Shown piece after piece: positions 27,079 through 36,123 of a stretch of 64,000 bases of DNA. The DNA lies in contig JAEYFP010000011.1 of NCBI GenBank assembly GCA_023402845.1, forward strand, positions 15,334-79,333, written 5' to 3'. The notes below the pieces were generated by a model. It saw only the letters and a program-made list of their open reading frames with translations, was not told where the DNA came from and did no database searches. The stretch comes from Bacillota bacterium. Lineage in GTDB: Bacteria > Bacillota > Clostridia > Lachnospirales > Lachnospiraceae. Made by a program: the position numbers and the translations under genes. The number at the start of each line of letters is the position of its first letter. Within the stretch, counting starts at the first letter, position 1.

Positions 27079-28113
27079 CTACTCCCGCACGATTTCTTCG
27101 ACGGACCGGATCAGACGGGTATTTTCGCTGCGGTTTTTAACTGCAATCCGGTAATAATTATTTGTAAGCCCCCTGAAATTACCGCAGTCCCTGATCAGTA
27201 TTTCTCTCTTCAGCAATTCTTCATAGAGCGGCAGCTTTGTGTGCAGAAACAAAAAATTCGCTTCGGATGAAAAAACATCGATTCTAAGGCGCCTCAGATG
27301 ATCCTCAAGATATTCCCGTTCCTTTTTTACAAGCCGCACCGTTCTTTCTATGTATGCAGTTTCCCCGCAGGCCGCTGCGCCGGCTGCCTGAGCAAACACG
27401 GACAGATTCCATTCGGGAAGCTGCGGCTGTATTTTTTGAAGCAGCTCCTCATTTGAGCAAAGCAGATATCCCAGCCGAACGCCCGGAATTGCAAAAATTT
27501 TTGTAAATGCCCGCAGAATAATCAAATTCGGATAATCGGAAAGTTTCTTCCTCATGGAATGCATCTCTTCTTTTCCTGTGAATTCCAGAAAGCATTCATC
27601 CAGCACGACAATGATGCTTCTTTTAAGACACTCTTCCAGAATCTTATTAAGCAGATCCGCTTCTATCATTGCTCCCGTGGGATTATTCGGATTAGCCAGC
27701 AGCAGCAGATCGACTTCGTCATCAAGTCTTTGCAGAACACTGGAGGTCAAGCAAAATCTCTCCTCTTCCCGCAGTAAGATCGGAAGCATAGAACTCTTAA
27801 CGGCAGCCGCCGCATATTCGTATCCGTAAAAGGACGGAACCGGAATCGCCGTTTTCCTTGGCCTAATCCCATGCAGGATGGCAAGCAGCAGCTCGGATGC
27901 ACCGTTTCCGCACAGAATATACTCCCGGCAAATGCCCGTCAGTGCTTCCAGCTTTTCCTTCAGTTCCCCCGCGCGCAGATCCGGATATTCGCCGCAATGC
28001 CTGACGGCTCTCTTCAATGCTCGTTTCACCGCCACCGGCATGCCGAGCGGATTACTGTTCACCGAAAAATCCATCCGCACCTTGTTTTGATAAATATCCC
28101 CGCCATGAATCAT
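27079..28113 (-). CDS. cobD: L-threonine-O-3-phosphate decarboxylase (CobD, PLP-dependent)
   Basis: Makes (R)-1-amino-2-propanol phosphate, the linker to the nucleotide loop. The 344-residue protein is a fold type I PLP enzyme resembling histidinol-phosphate aminotransferase: MIHGGDIYQNKVRMDFSVNSNPLG at the start, LANPNNPTGAMI, VVLDECFLEF, and the PLP-lysine segment ILRAFTKIFAIPGVRLGY. Context among cob genes favours CobD over HisC. The start at 28113 is an ATG behind GGAGAGG; the open frame begins with a TTG six codons earlier. Confidence 0.92.
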   Translation of the reverse strand: MIHGGDIYQNKVRMDFSVNSNPLGMPVAVKRALKRAVRHCGEYPDLRAGELKEKLEALTGICREYILCGNGASELLLAILHGIRPRKTAIPVPSFYGYEYAAAAVKSSMLPILLREEERFCLTSSVLQRLDDEVDLLLLANPNNPTGAMIEADLLNKILEECLKRSIIVVLDECFLEFTGKEEMHSMRKKLSDYPNLIILRAFTKIFAIPGVRLGYLLCSNEELLQKIQPQLPEWNLSVFAQAAGAAACGETAYIERTVRLVKKEREYLEDHLRRLRIDVFSSEANFLFLHTKLPLYEELLKREILIRDCGNFRGLTNNYYRIAVKNRSENTRLIRSVEEIVRE

Positions 28114-28156
28114 GTTTTCTATCCTCTCCAAACCGGCTTGCAGCTGTACGGTCTCT

Positions 28157-29137
28157 TCACAGTAATATCAGGCTCAAGAAAAGCAGACAGATTCCCTCAC
28201 ACAAAAACGCCGTCCGGTAAAGCAGTCTGTTCGCCTGTACAATATCCATTTTCTCCGCTTTCCTTCGTGCATCGCCGATGTATGGCTTTCTCACCGTTTT
28301 TCCAAAATAATCGGAGTCACCTCCCAACCGGATTCCCAGTGCCCCGGCGCATACCGATTCTGTCTGTGCCGAATTAGGGCTGGTGTGCTGAAAACGGTCT
28401 CTTTTAAAAATAAATAGGGCATTTTTCCCGTCAAAGTCTGAACCGGGCAAAAAAGCGGCGATGATCATGAGACCCGCACTGATTCTGGACGGAATATAAT
28501 TGACCGCATCGTCCAGCTTTGCCGCCGCACGCCCGAAATACAGGTATTTTTCATTTTTATAGCCGAGCATGGAATCCATCGTATTGATTGCCTTATATAA
28601 AAATCCGAGCACCGGACCCCCGACCGCCAAATACAGCATCGGAGCAATCACACCGTCAGAACAGTTTTCGGCTACCGTTTCGACTGCCGCCCTGATAATA
28701 CCCGCTTCATCCAGCGCCGCCGTATCCCTTCCGACGATTCTCGACACCGCCTGCCTTGCTCCTGTCAGATCGTTTTTTACCAGCTCCGTAAATACCTGCT
28801 CGCTTTCCGTTTTCAGACACTTCATGGCGAGGATCTGATAAGACATGACACTTTCTGTCAGTACCCCCGCTATCGGGTGCACCAAGTATGCGGCTGTCAG
28901 CAGCAGCCCCGCCGTAAGAACAGTTACGGCCAGCACCGCACATACGAGCAGAACGCCTCTCCTTTGTTTCTCCCTGTCGGTAAGCGGGGTGTTCCTCTTT
29001 TCCTTCAACAGACTTTTTTCTGTTTTTACAATCAGCTTCCCGATGAGGCGTACCGGATGGAAGAGCCAATGCGGATCTCCAAATAGATAGTCCAGTACAA
29101 AACCCATCAAAAAAGCGACACTATGATATTGCAGCAT
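28157..29137 (-). CDS. cbiB: Adenosylcobinamide-phosphate synthase
   Basis: CbiB joins the aminopropanol linker to adenosylcobyric acid. The 326-residue membrane protein starts SVAFLMGFVLDYLFGDPHWLFHPVRLIG, with VETVAENCSDGVIAPMLYLAVGG, MDSMLGYKNEKYLYFG and the soluble loop before PNSAQTESVCAGALGIRLGG, all conserved. About four to five membrane helices. It follows the cobC phosphatase gene by 2 bases. Confidence 0.95.
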   Translation of the reverse strand: MLQYHSVAFLMGFVLDYLFGDPHWLFHPVRLIGKLIVKTEKSLLKEKRNTPLTDREKQRRGVLLVCAVLAVTVLTAGLLLTAAYLVHPIAGVLTESVMSYQILAMKCLKTESEQVFTELVKNDLTGARQAVSRIVGRDTAALDEAGIIRAAVETVAENCSDGVIAPMLYLAVGGPVLGFLYKAINTMDSMLGYKNEKYLYFGRAAAKLDDAVNYIPSRISAGLMIIAAFLPGSDFDGKNALFIFKRDRFQHTSPNSAQTESVCAGALGIRLGGDSDYFGKTVRKPYIGDARRKAEKMDIVQANRLLYRTAFLCEGICLLFLSLILL

Positions 29138-29139
29138 GT

Positions 29140-29757
29140 TCAGATCCCCAGCTTTCTGATCCCCCGCAGGCGTATTTGATCTTTCAAATCCAACTCACAA
29201 CGATAGCCCTCTGCGCATTTGCATTGATAAGAATAGTAATCCCCCGCAGAAAAGCTGCTTAAAAGCGCCATGATCGTTCCTCCGTGGACAATCAGAGCCA
29301 CCGCTTCCGGCAGCGGCCTTCTGCCTAAAAGTCCTTTGCAAAAATGTGTAAATCCGTCGGTACACCGTTCGATAAAGACATCCCTGCTCTCTCCGTTTGG
29401 AAAGGGCAGCGTTCCGCCGCTGTCGATCCATTTCTGATAATCCGGATCACCCTCCAGCTCCCGCCAGGTTTTGCCCTCGAAGCGTCCAAAATCGATTTCC
29501 TTCCATTCTTCTACCAGAACAGCGGGAACTCTTCCATAAATCAGCTCCGCTGTCTGTACGCACCGTTTCATCGGACTGGCCGCAACCAGTTCTGCCGGCG
29601 GATAGCTTCCGTTCTCTTTTTTTTTCATGAGATTTAGGAGCCCGTTTTCGGAAAGCGGCTCTTCCGTCTTTCCCAGGTAGCTGCCGCGTTCATTGGAGGC
29701 CGTCGCCCCATGTCTGATCAATATCAGCTCTATTTGATTCGTTGTCCGATTCCGCAT
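29140..29757 (-). CDS. cobC: Alpha-ribazole phosphatase-type histidine phosphatase
   Basis: A 205-residue histidine phosphatase. The catalytic LIRHGATASNERG is at residues 12-24, the acid/base region KEIDFGRFEGKTWREL near 85-100, and the second histidine in ALIVHGGTIMALL. In this operon it most likely removes phosphate from alpha-ribazole-5'-phosphate or adenosylcobalamin phosphate (CobC). The start at 29757 follows GGAAAGG. It overlaps the CobU-like gene by 28 bases. Confidence 0.9.
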   Translation of the reverse strand: MRNRTTNQIELILIRHGATASNERGSYLGKTEEPLSENGLLNLMKKKENGSYPPAELVAASPMKRCVQTAELIYGRVPAVLVEEWKEIDFGRFEGKTWRELEGDPDYQKWIDSGGTLPFPNGESRDVFIERCTDGFTHFCKGLLGRRPLPEAVALIVHGGTIMALLSSFSAGDYYSYQCKCAEGYRCELDLKDQIRLRGIRKLGI

Positions 29758-30110
29758 AAAATCCTTTCCACCCGCTCCGAATCCGCGGCAAGCCGGCATA
29801 CATACCGCCCAAGCCGTTCCCGGTATTCCCTTTCCAAAGGGCTGCATGGAACAATCCCGTTCCCTACCTCATCACAGATGATCAGGAGCCTGTTATGCAA
29901 AAGCAAAACCTCTTCCATTTCCTCTTCGGGATTTTTTCCCTTTTTCAGTTCTTCAAAAAACCATTTATGAAAAGCCCGGAAAATTACGGTATCCTCTATC
30001 TCATAATCCGCCAGTCCCTCAAGCCCCTCCACAACAGGGAGTGCATTCCCCCTGTTCTCCAAAACATATGTAAGCTTTCCCTGTGCATAACCGCCGAGAT
30101 ATAGTTCCAT
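29730..30110 (-). CDS. Degenerate CobU-like protein
   Basis: A 126-residue protein whose start MELYLGGYAQGKLTYV resembles the P-loop of CobU, but the usual GGARSGKS is changed to GGYAQGK with no following Ser/Thr. The middle has LLIICDEVGNGIVPCSPLEREYRERLG, matching the CobU/CobP segment IVSNEVGxGIVP...REYRD. So it keeps the CobU fold hallmarks yet is 50 residues shorter than the canonical cobU two genes upstream. It could be an accessory or regulatory paralog, or an alternative kinase. The start is set by AAAGGAAGG before the ATG. Confidence 0.75.
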   Translation of the reverse strand: MELYLGGYAQGKLTYVLENRGNALPVVEGLEGLADYEIEDTVIFRAFHKWFFEELKKGKNPEEEMEEVLLLHNRLLIICDEVGNGIVPCSPLEREYRERLGRYVCRLAADSERVERILCGIGQRIK

Positions 30111-30141
30111 TTGATCCTTCCTTTCCCTGCCTGCTTCAGCT

Positions 30142-30924
30142 TTATAGAAGTCCCATGGCACATCCTGCCGCTGTCACAATCACAATGACTTCTTCGCACA
30201 GCATTGTAAAATATCCCGCCGTATCTCCCGTAATTCCGCCGAATTCCTTTTTGCATTGGTACCGGTAAAACAGCAGTGTAAGGATACTCATAAGCAGCAC
30301 AGCTCCGCCGATGATGGCAGAAAGATACAAAAGAACAGCACCGCACAAAACCAGCTGTACCGAAAGAAGACTTTTTACTGCCGCTTTGTCAGACTGCCCC
30401 GCAAACAGAAAGAGTAATCCGTCTTTCTTCGCACAGGGAAAGCAGATGCTTCCGATCCCGCTAAGAATGCGTGAAAGCCAATAGCCTGTCCCTAAGAGCA
30501 GCAGGGCACGCGTGCCGCTCAGCTCTGAATAAGCACCCGCATACAATAGATAATAGAGAAGCAGCCAAATAACGGAAAATGCGCCGGTATGCGGGTCCTT
30601 GAAAATTTCCAGCTTTTTTTCCTTCGGCTGATAAGAGTGCAGCGCATCCATTGTGTCCATATAGCCGTCCGCATGGATTCCGCCCGAAATCAATAGCGGA
30701 ATCACCGTTCCGACAAGCGCAAAGCAGACAGTTCCGATCGAAAAAATATCACAGACCAGCCGCCAGGCATAGGCGGCTATACCGATCACAATCCCTACAA
30801 ACGGAAAAAATAAAAGCATGTAGTGCATGTCCTCCTCTTTCCATTCAAATTGCGAAACCGGAAGCGCAGAAAACATAGAAAACGCAATACACATTGATTT
30901 TAATACACGAATCACCAGTTTCAT
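30142..30924 (-). CDS. cobS: Adenosylcobinamide-GDP ribazoletransferase (cobalamin synthase)
   Basis: CobS joins adenosylcobinamide-GDP with alpha-ribazole in the membrane. The 260-residue protein has FSALPVSQFEWKEEDMHYMLLFFPFVG at residues 18-44, the metal/nucleotide motif GGIHADGYMDTMDALHSYQPKEKKLEI and DPHTGAFSVI, diagnostic for the family. About six membrane helices. It overlaps cobU by 4 bases. Confidence 0.95.
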   Translation of the reverse strand: MKLVIRVLKSMCIAFSMFSALPVSQFEWKEEDMHYMLLFFPFVGIVIGIAAYAWRLVCDIFSIGTVCFALVGTVIPLLISGGIHADGYMDTMDALHSYQPKEKKLEIFKDPHTGAFSVIWLLLYYLLYAGAYSELSGTRALLLLGTGYWLSRILSGIGSICFPCAKKDGLLFLFAGQSDKAAVKSLLSVQLVLCGAVLLYLSAIIGGAVLLMSILTLLFYRYQCKKEFGGITGDTAGYFTMLCEEVIVIVTAAGCAMGLL

Positions 30925-31460
30925 GATTCCTCCCGTCTCTTTTTGATGACAACAGGGATTCCCGCGACAACCTCAATCACCTCGTCGGCCATCCTCGCCA
31001 GATCACAGTTAATCTTTCCTAACGCGTCCATGTAGTCTTTGGTTTCTTCTTGATATACAATCCCATCTTCAAACACCTGGTTTGTCACAATAAACAGCTG
31101 TCCCGCCTGTTCCGAAAGCTGCCGGATGCCGCGTATTACATCGGCAGCGGTCCGGTCCGCAGCCTTTTTAGACGGCCCCGAAAACATTTCATTGGCAGCC
31201 AGATTAGAGATGCATTCGAGCAGCACTGTTCCCCCATAGGCAATCTGCGCGTTTGCTTCCCCGATATTTACAGGCTTTTCCACCGTCAGAAAGCCTTTTC
31301 TTTCCCGCTGCACCTGGTGGCGCCTGACCTTCTGTTTCCCCTCCTCATCCATAATCCGCATTGTCGCCAGATAATAAAGGGGTGCGCCTGCTTCACATGC
31401 ACGTTTCTCGGCATAAGCTGATTTTCCGCTGCCGCTCCCGCCTATCATGAGCGTCATCAT
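30921..31460 (-). CDS. cobU: Adenosylcobinamide kinase/guanylyltransferase
   Basis: CobU phosphorylates adenosylcobinamide and adds GMP. The 179-residue protein has a P-loop MIGGSGSGKSAYAEK near residues 5-19, VRRHQVQRERKGFLTVE containing the guanylylated-histidine region, and LFIVTNQVFEDGI, where many family members have SNEVG. The start at 31460 follows GGAGGGG. A shorter degenerate paralog lies two genes downstream. Confidence 0.92.
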   Translation of the reverse strand: MMTLMIGGSGSGKSAYAEKRACEAGAPLYYLATMRIMDEEGKQKVRRHQVQRERKGFLTVEKPVNIGEANAQIAYGGTVLLECISNLAANEMFSGPSKKAADRTAADVIRGIRQLSEQAGQLFIVTNQVFEDGIVYQEETKDYMDALGKINCDLARMADEVIEVVAGIPVVIKKRREES

Positions 31461-31474
31461 CCGCTTCCCCTCCT

Positions 31475-32536
31475 TCACAGATCTCTCCGGTACTTCTCGA
31501 TCGCCGCATCCTGAAAGCTCGCCTGCCGCCGGTATACGGAAAGAACCGTTTCAAGCAGGGACAACAGCAGAACTGCTCCGGTACCCTCTCCGAGCGCCAT
31601 GTCCGCATCGATAACCGGATGCAGCTTTAACTCCTGCAGCAGAAGCTTCGCAACAGGTTCTCTGCTCATATGGGACGGAATCAAAAACTCCTTCACACCC
31701 GGCAGCAGCCGTTCCGCTAAAAGCGCGGCAGAGGCGCTGATCGCACCGTCCAGAACAACAGGAATCCGATAAAGCGCACCGCCGATACAAACGCCAGCCA
31801 ACGCGGCGATATCCAGACCGCCGACATGTGTAAGAACTGTCAGTGCATCGGCGTTTGACAGCCGGTATTTTTGCAGTGCAGCCTCGACCACTTTTCTTTT
31901 TTTCAGCAGTCCTGCCTCGGAAAGACCTGCTCCCTTTCCGACGGCAATATCGGCCGGGCAGCCGAGCAAAGCCGCGGCCACAGCGCTTCCTGTTGTTGTA
32001 TTTCCGATCCCCATCTCACCCAATGCTAAAATAGCGTATCCGGCTTCTTTATATTCTTTCACAAGCCCGATGCCGATTTCAATCGCCTGAAGCGCCTGCG
32101 CCTCAGACATCGCCGGCTCCTTTGAAAAATTATTTGTGCCATATGCAATTTTTTTATGCACAATCCCATCGCTTGTCAGCTCCCGGCTGACGCCGATATC
32201 AATCACTGCCGTATCTGCACCAATACAGGCGGCCATTTTGCAGACTGAGCTTTGCCCCTTCGCCATATTTTCCGCTACGATAGCTGTTACTTCCTGCCCG
32301 GTCTGGCTGACTCCTTCCTCCACGATACCGTTATCCGCACAGAAAATGAGTACAAGCTTTTTGGTAAGATCCACCTCCTGCATCCCCGTAATTGCTCCGA
32401 GTCTCCCTATTATCGATTCAAACTGTCCGAGCCCGTCCAGCGGCTTTGCAAGATTATCCCACCGGTCCTTGATGATCTGTTCTGTTATGGGGTCCGGCTC
32501 ACGGAACCGGAACCCGTATAATTCTTCCTTTGTCAT
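31475..32536 (-). CDS. cobT: Nicotinate-nucleotide-dimethylbenzimidazole phosphoribosyltransferase
   Basis: CobT activates the lower-ligand base as an alpha-riboside phosphate. The 353-residue protein shows FCADNGIVEEGVSQTGQEVT near residues 67-85, GEMGIGNTTTGSAVAAALLG near 170-190, LTHVGGLDIAALAG, and the late SHMSREPVAKLLL with the catalytic glutamate region GEGTGAVLLL. AGAGGG sets the start. No base-synthesis genes (bluB or bza) are in the window, so the native lower ligand is not evident. Confidence 0.95.
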   Translation of the reverse strand: MTKEELYGFRFREPDPITEQIIKDRWDNLAKPLDGLGQFESIIGRLGAITGMQEVDLTKKLVLIFCADNGIVEEGVSQTGQEVTAIVAENMAKGQSSVCKMAACIGADTAVIDIGVSRELTSDGIVHKKIAYGTNNFSKEPAMSEAQALQAIEIGIGLVKEYKEAGYAILALGEMGIGNTTTGSAVAAALLGCPADIAVGKGAGLSEAGLLKKRKVVEAALQKYRLSNADALTVLTHVGGLDIAALAGVCIGGALYRIPVVLDGAISASAALLAERLLPGVKEFLIPSHMSREPVAKLLLQELKLHPVIDADMALGEGTGAVLLLSLLETVLSVYRRQASFQDAAIEKYRRDL

Positions 32537-32548
32537 TTCCATGCCCTC

Positions 32549-34042
32549 TTATTCTATCAATTGATAAATGGCATCCATATCCAGGCTCTCCCGCAGAGTG
32601 TCTGCGAGCTTGTCGTACTGGCTTTCCTTAAATGTCCGGTAATCTGCTTTTTTATCACAGGTGAAGCAGATCCCTTTTTTTTCCGCAAGCAAGCCGATCA
32701 ACACTGTCGCAGCAGATCCCCTGTCAAATATCCCATGCACATACGTTCCGTAAATATCCTCCGCAAAGCAGCCGTCCGGCTTGCGTATGCCGCTCCCCTC
32801 CTCCGTAATCCGGCCAAGCTCAGGAACCGGCTTGATTGGCTTGCTCTCTCCCATATGGATTTCATAGCCTTCCACTTCCATGCCGGAAAGCGGTTTAAGG
32901 CTCCCTGTAAGAGCCGCAAGTCTGCCGGTTACCCTTGTCCTTGTTTTGCGGGTAAGCAGCTTCGTTTCGATGGGAAGCAGTTCCATCCCTCTCATGCTTC
33001 CCCCCTCTTCCACCGCCATCGGATCCGCAATGTGCATGCCAAGCATCTGATAGCCGCCGCAAATGCCGAACAGCACCGTATCTGAAGCATGTTTTTTGAC
33101 GGATGCCTCCAAGCCGTTTTCGCGCATCCATGCTAAATCCCGCATCGTATTTTTGCTGCCCGGAAGCAGAATCAGATCCGGATTTCCCAATTCCTTTTCA
33201 TTTGTCACATAGCGGAGCGATACCTCGTCAAACTGTTCAAATACTGTGAAATCAGAGAAATTCGAAATATGAGGAAAACGAATGACGACAATATCGATCA
33301 GTGCGGCCTTTCTTTTTTCAAAACGCCCGGTCAGACTGTCCTCATCCTCCAGTAAAAGCTTCATATAGGGGACAATACCCGTTACACGCTTTCCGCTCTT
33401 TTCCTCCAGCATCCGAACACCCGGCATCAGGATGGATTTATCACCCCGGAATTTATTGATCAGAAAGCCCTTTACCCGCTCCTGTTCCTGCTTTTCAAGC
33501 AGCAGCATTGTCCCGAGAAGCTGTGCAAATACGCCGCCCCGATCAATGTCTCCCACAAGCAGAACCGGAGCGTCCGCAATTTCGGCCATGCCCATATTAA
33601 CAATATCGTTTTCCTTTAAATTAATCTCAGCCGGACTTCCCGCACCCTCAATGACGAGAACGTCATATTCCCCGGCCAGCTTTTCGTAGGCATCCCTCAC
33701 AGTCGGAATCAGGTTCTTTTTATAGGCGAAGTATTCCTTTGCGCCCATATTGGCAAATACCTCTCCACAGACAATGACCTGGGAGGCGGAATCATTCGTA
33801 GGCTTTAACAGGATCGGATTCATCCGGACTGACGGTTCGATTCCCGCCGCCTCAGCCTGCATCACCTGAGCGCGGCCCATTTCCAGCCCTTCCCGCGTAA
33901 TATACGAATTCAACGCCATATTCTGGGATTTAAAAGGGGCCACCCGCAATCCGTCCTGTTTAAAAATTCTGCAAAGACCTGCCGCAATCAGACTTTTTCC
34001 CGCACTCGACATCGTCCCCTGTATCATGATTGATTTGGACAT
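32549..34042 (-). CDS. cbiP: Cobyric acid synthase
   Basis: CbiP (CobQ) amidates the b, d, e and g carboxylates of adenosylcobyrinate diamide. The 497-residue protein has an N-terminal ATPase domain (MIQGTMSSAGKSLIAAGLCRI, residues 6-26; PFKSQNMALNSYIT) and a C-terminal glutamine amidotransferase domain (LLPGSKNTMRDL; LFGICGGYQMLG; GTYVHGIFD). The start at 34042 follows GGAGG; an ATG 16 codons upstream in the leader has a weaker site. It is the first gene behind the cobalamin riboswitch. Confidence 0.95.
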   Translation of the reverse strand: MSKSIMIQGTMSSAGKSLIAAGLCRIFKQDGLRVAPFKSQNMALNSYITREGLEMGRAQVMQAEAAGIEPSVRMNPILLKPTNDSASQVIVCGEVFANMGAKEYFAYKKNLIPTVRDAYEKLAGEYDVLVIEGAGSPAEINLKENDIVNMGMAEIADAPVLLVGDIDRGGVFAQLLGTMLLLEKQEQERVKGFLINKFRGDKSILMPGVRMLEEKSGKRVTGIVPYMKLLLEDEDSLTGRFEKRKAALIDIVVIRFPHISNFSDFTVFEQFDEVSLRYVTNEKELGNPDLILLPGSKNTMRDLAWMRENGLEASVKKHASDTVLFGICGGYQMLGMHIADPMAVEEGGSMRGMELLPIETKLLTRKTRTRVTGRLAALTGSLKPLSGMEVEGYEIHMGESKPIKPVPELGRITEEGSGIRKPDGCFAEDIYGTYVHGIFDRGSAATVLIGLLAEKKGICFTCDKKADYRTFKESQYDKLADTLRESLDMDAIYQLIE

Positions 34043-34124
34043 AAAAAAACCTCCGCACCACAAAAATGGACGCGAAAGTTCAACAGGCATTATAATCCCT
34101 ATTCCTCAGCTCTTCCGGACCAAT

Positions 34125-34328
34125 TACTCGTGGCGGCAATTTCTTTCAAATAAGGCAGGTCTCCTGGCTGAAAGATCATCATTAACGGCTGCCTTCCCAA
34201 TTTCTCAGTGGCTGTTTGCCGCAACTCCCTTATCACAGTGACGAGTTCGTACAGGATTTGCACCTGTTTCCCTTTTCATCAGAACCGGGCCTTTGCCCTT
34301 CTGACACCTTACTCGGATTCAGTTTGTT
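34125..34328 (-). promoter_or_regulatory. Cobalamin (B12) riboswitch
   Basis: In the transcribed leader of cbiP the minus strand shows AAAGGGAAACAGGTGCAAATCC, then GTCACTGTGATAAGGGAG, GCCACTGAG...GGGAAGGC and the B12 box GCCAGGAGACCTGCC (34154-34168). These are in the order of the AdoCbl riboswitch aptamer. Adenosylcobalamin binding should shut off the whole 25-gene operon. No strong U-tailed terminator follows, so control of translation of cbiP is more likely than attenuation; that part is inference. Confidence 0.93.
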
Positions 34329-34336
34329 ACCGGACT

Positions 34337-34365
34337 ATCATACTATAAATGAAACGGTTTGACAA
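34337..34365 (-). promoter_or_regulatory. SigA promoter of the cobalamin operon
   Basis: TTGTCA (34360-34365), a 17-base spacer and TATGAT (34337-34342) on the minus strand, placing the transcript start near 34330, just before the riboswitch aptamer. Confidence 0.85.
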
Positions 34366-34379
34366 GCGCCTTCAAATGC

Positions 34380-34835
34380 TTACCGGGCCATGACATCTGA
34401 CTGGCCAAATACCTTCTTCTCAATGCTATGCTCATATACATCTCTAATATTTTCAATAAATATCTTCGTTGTGCCTGTTTCTTTTAACACACATTCATAA
34501 GTATCAAATGCATTGAACACTTTTTGGTCTGGGTCAGACACTTTTTTATTTTCATTGTTCACTTTCTGGTCATCATTGCCCACTTTCCTGAACAAAGTAA
34601 CTTTAAATCCATCTCCAAATTCTTCAAATGACGGATCTGGTAAGCCATATTCTTTACATTGATTAATAATTCTTGGAATTCCCGTCCCCCACGTTTCCAC
34701 AATGTGCATATAATGAAACGCTTCCGCAATTGCAGCATTTCTGCACCTTGATTTTCCCAGTTTGGCTGTTTCAATATCCATTCCTCCATAAAGCATTCCC
34801 GGCGATGACACCTCAACTCTATCATCATATACAGA
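34380..34835 (-). pseudogene. Fragment of an ATP-binding AlbA_2/RecG-like protein gene
   Basis: The frame reads SVYDDRVEVSSPGMLYGG, then AEAFHYMHIVETWGTGIPRI, EYGLPDPSFEEFGDGFKVTLFR and a charged tail NDDQKVNNENKKVSDPDQKV. This is the C-terminal HATPase_c_4-like part of putative transcriptional regulators carrying an AlbA_2 domain. The N-terminal AlbA_2 region is missing: homology begins abruptly next to the end of the glycosyltransferase gene. The C-terminus ends at GQSDVMAR beside the cob promoter, before the usual winged helix is complete. I call it a gene remnant truncated at both ends. Confidence 0.8.
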
Positions 34836-34845
34836 AACTTGACTT

Positions 34846-36105
34846 TTAATAGTTAGTCTTACGTTTTATTTTTAAATGCCAAAGGATATAATCCTTTGTT
34901 TTTCTGAAAAAATAAGCCAATCCCACAATGATTCTAATGTAAATTTTAACCATTTCAGATACGATACCGTACTTTGCTCGCAGATCATCATTATATTCCT
35001 CATTATAGTGATACAGTTTTTTACTATCATTGGCAGATCTCCAAAGATATCTTGTTAAGCTGGGCGCCCTCAGATAATTAGAATAGCCGGTTCCCTCTAT
35101 TTCTTCAATCCAGTTACATAATTCACGACTCTTATAGAGCATAAACGGACCCATATAATATTCTTTCGGTGAGGTTAGTAAGGAAAGATTTGCATCGACA
35201 TAAACAGGTAATTTTTGAAGTAACGAGTCAATTATCAACTGATATTCATTTACATACTTTGCCTTTTTCAATATCGTAATCTCTGCTTTAGGATTGCAAA
35301 AAACTATATTATGGGAAACAGAACCCTCACTGGCGATCAATTTCTTGCAATTCATCAGAATCATCACTTGTTCTTCAAAAGAAATCTGTTCCGGACATAC
35401 GATTGAGTAATTCATCTTTTTAAATAAATCGTCAAACTCCTGATTCCCAATCTCAATCCTGCTGTTGGCATTGCTTCGAGAAAGATATATTCTATCGGCA
35501 ATCAGTCCGGAACTTTTCATTTTACGATACAAATCAGTATTTTGTAACACTACACAATCTCTTATTCTCGTTATTATTTGTTCATATGCAATAGTATAAT
35601 ATAACCCTCCCTTATTACGAACCAGGCTTGTATCAGGTAATAAACATCTCTTTACACGGACAACTTTATCTGCTAATTTCAGTTCTATGTCTGTCGGAAC
35701 TATATATTCAAGCAAAGATTCAAAACTTCTCGGTTTTTTATAATCATCCCATTCATTATATAAATAACTCATCCGTGGATAATTTTCACTCAAAAATATC
35801 CACATTCTCTTTATATTATCTGTAAGGCAATGTCCCCAGCAATAAAAAAAAGTACCAAGAAATACCGCCTCGTCCAGTTCTACAGCCGGTATATAATCTT
35901 CCGAATACTGATGTAATTTGAATTCATGCAGATCAGTGCCATCAATAAATTTCCGGTTATTGTCAAATATGCCCTTGCCGGGCACAATCAATACATCATG
36001 ATATTCTCTAATCTGTAGAGAGTCGTTTACTAAAAGACTTCTCTTTTCTCTTTTCGTATAAAGGGCTTCCATGTGTGAAGTCAGATATTTCTTGCAGTAC
36101 TCCAT
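34846..36105 (-). CDS. Glycosyltransferase family 61 (DUF563) protein
   Basis: A 419-residue protein with the DUF563/GT61 pattern: AVFLGTFFYCWGHCLTDNIKRMW near residues 80-102 (conserved His near the start of the domain), IYLSRSNANSRIEIGNQEF, then CPEQISFEEQVMILMNCKKLIASEGSVSHNIVFCNP (G-x-x-x-x-H-N). Proteins of this family transfer sugars onto glycans; substrate unknown. A C-terminal membrane-near segment (IYIRIIVGLAYFF) is seen. The gene is AT-rich compared with the cob operon and sits with a membrane glycosyltransferase, probably acquired by transfer. Confidence 0.8.
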   Translation of the reverse strand: MEYCKKYLTSHMEALYTKREKRSLLVNDSLQIREYHDVLIVPGKGIFDNNRKFIDGTDLHEFKLHQYSEDYIPAVELDEAVFLGTFFYCWGHCLTDNIKRMWIFLSENYPRMSYLYNEWDDYKKPRSFESLLEYIVPTDIELKLADKVVRVKRCLLPDTSLVRNKGGLYYTIAYEQIITRIRDCVVLQNTDLYRKMKSSGLIADRIYLSRSNANSRIEIGNQEFDDLFKKMNYSIVCPEQISFEEQVMILMNCKKLIASEGSVSHNIVFCNPKAEITILKKAKYVNEYQLIIDSLLQKLPVYVDANLSLLTSPKEYYMGPFMLYKSRELCNWIEEIEGTGYSNYLRAPSLTRYLWRSANDSKKLYHYNEEYNDDLRAKYGIVSEMVKIYIRIIVGLAYFFRKTKDYILWHLKIKRKTNY

Positions 36106-36123
36106 AAGCGTTTAGGTCCTCTC

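Noticed and set aside
12307..28113. Second cobalamin riboswitch or promoter within the cob cluster
   Set aside because: Gene junctions are overlaps or gaps of up to about 65 bases, too short for the aptamer, and no B12 box was seen apart from 34154-34168.
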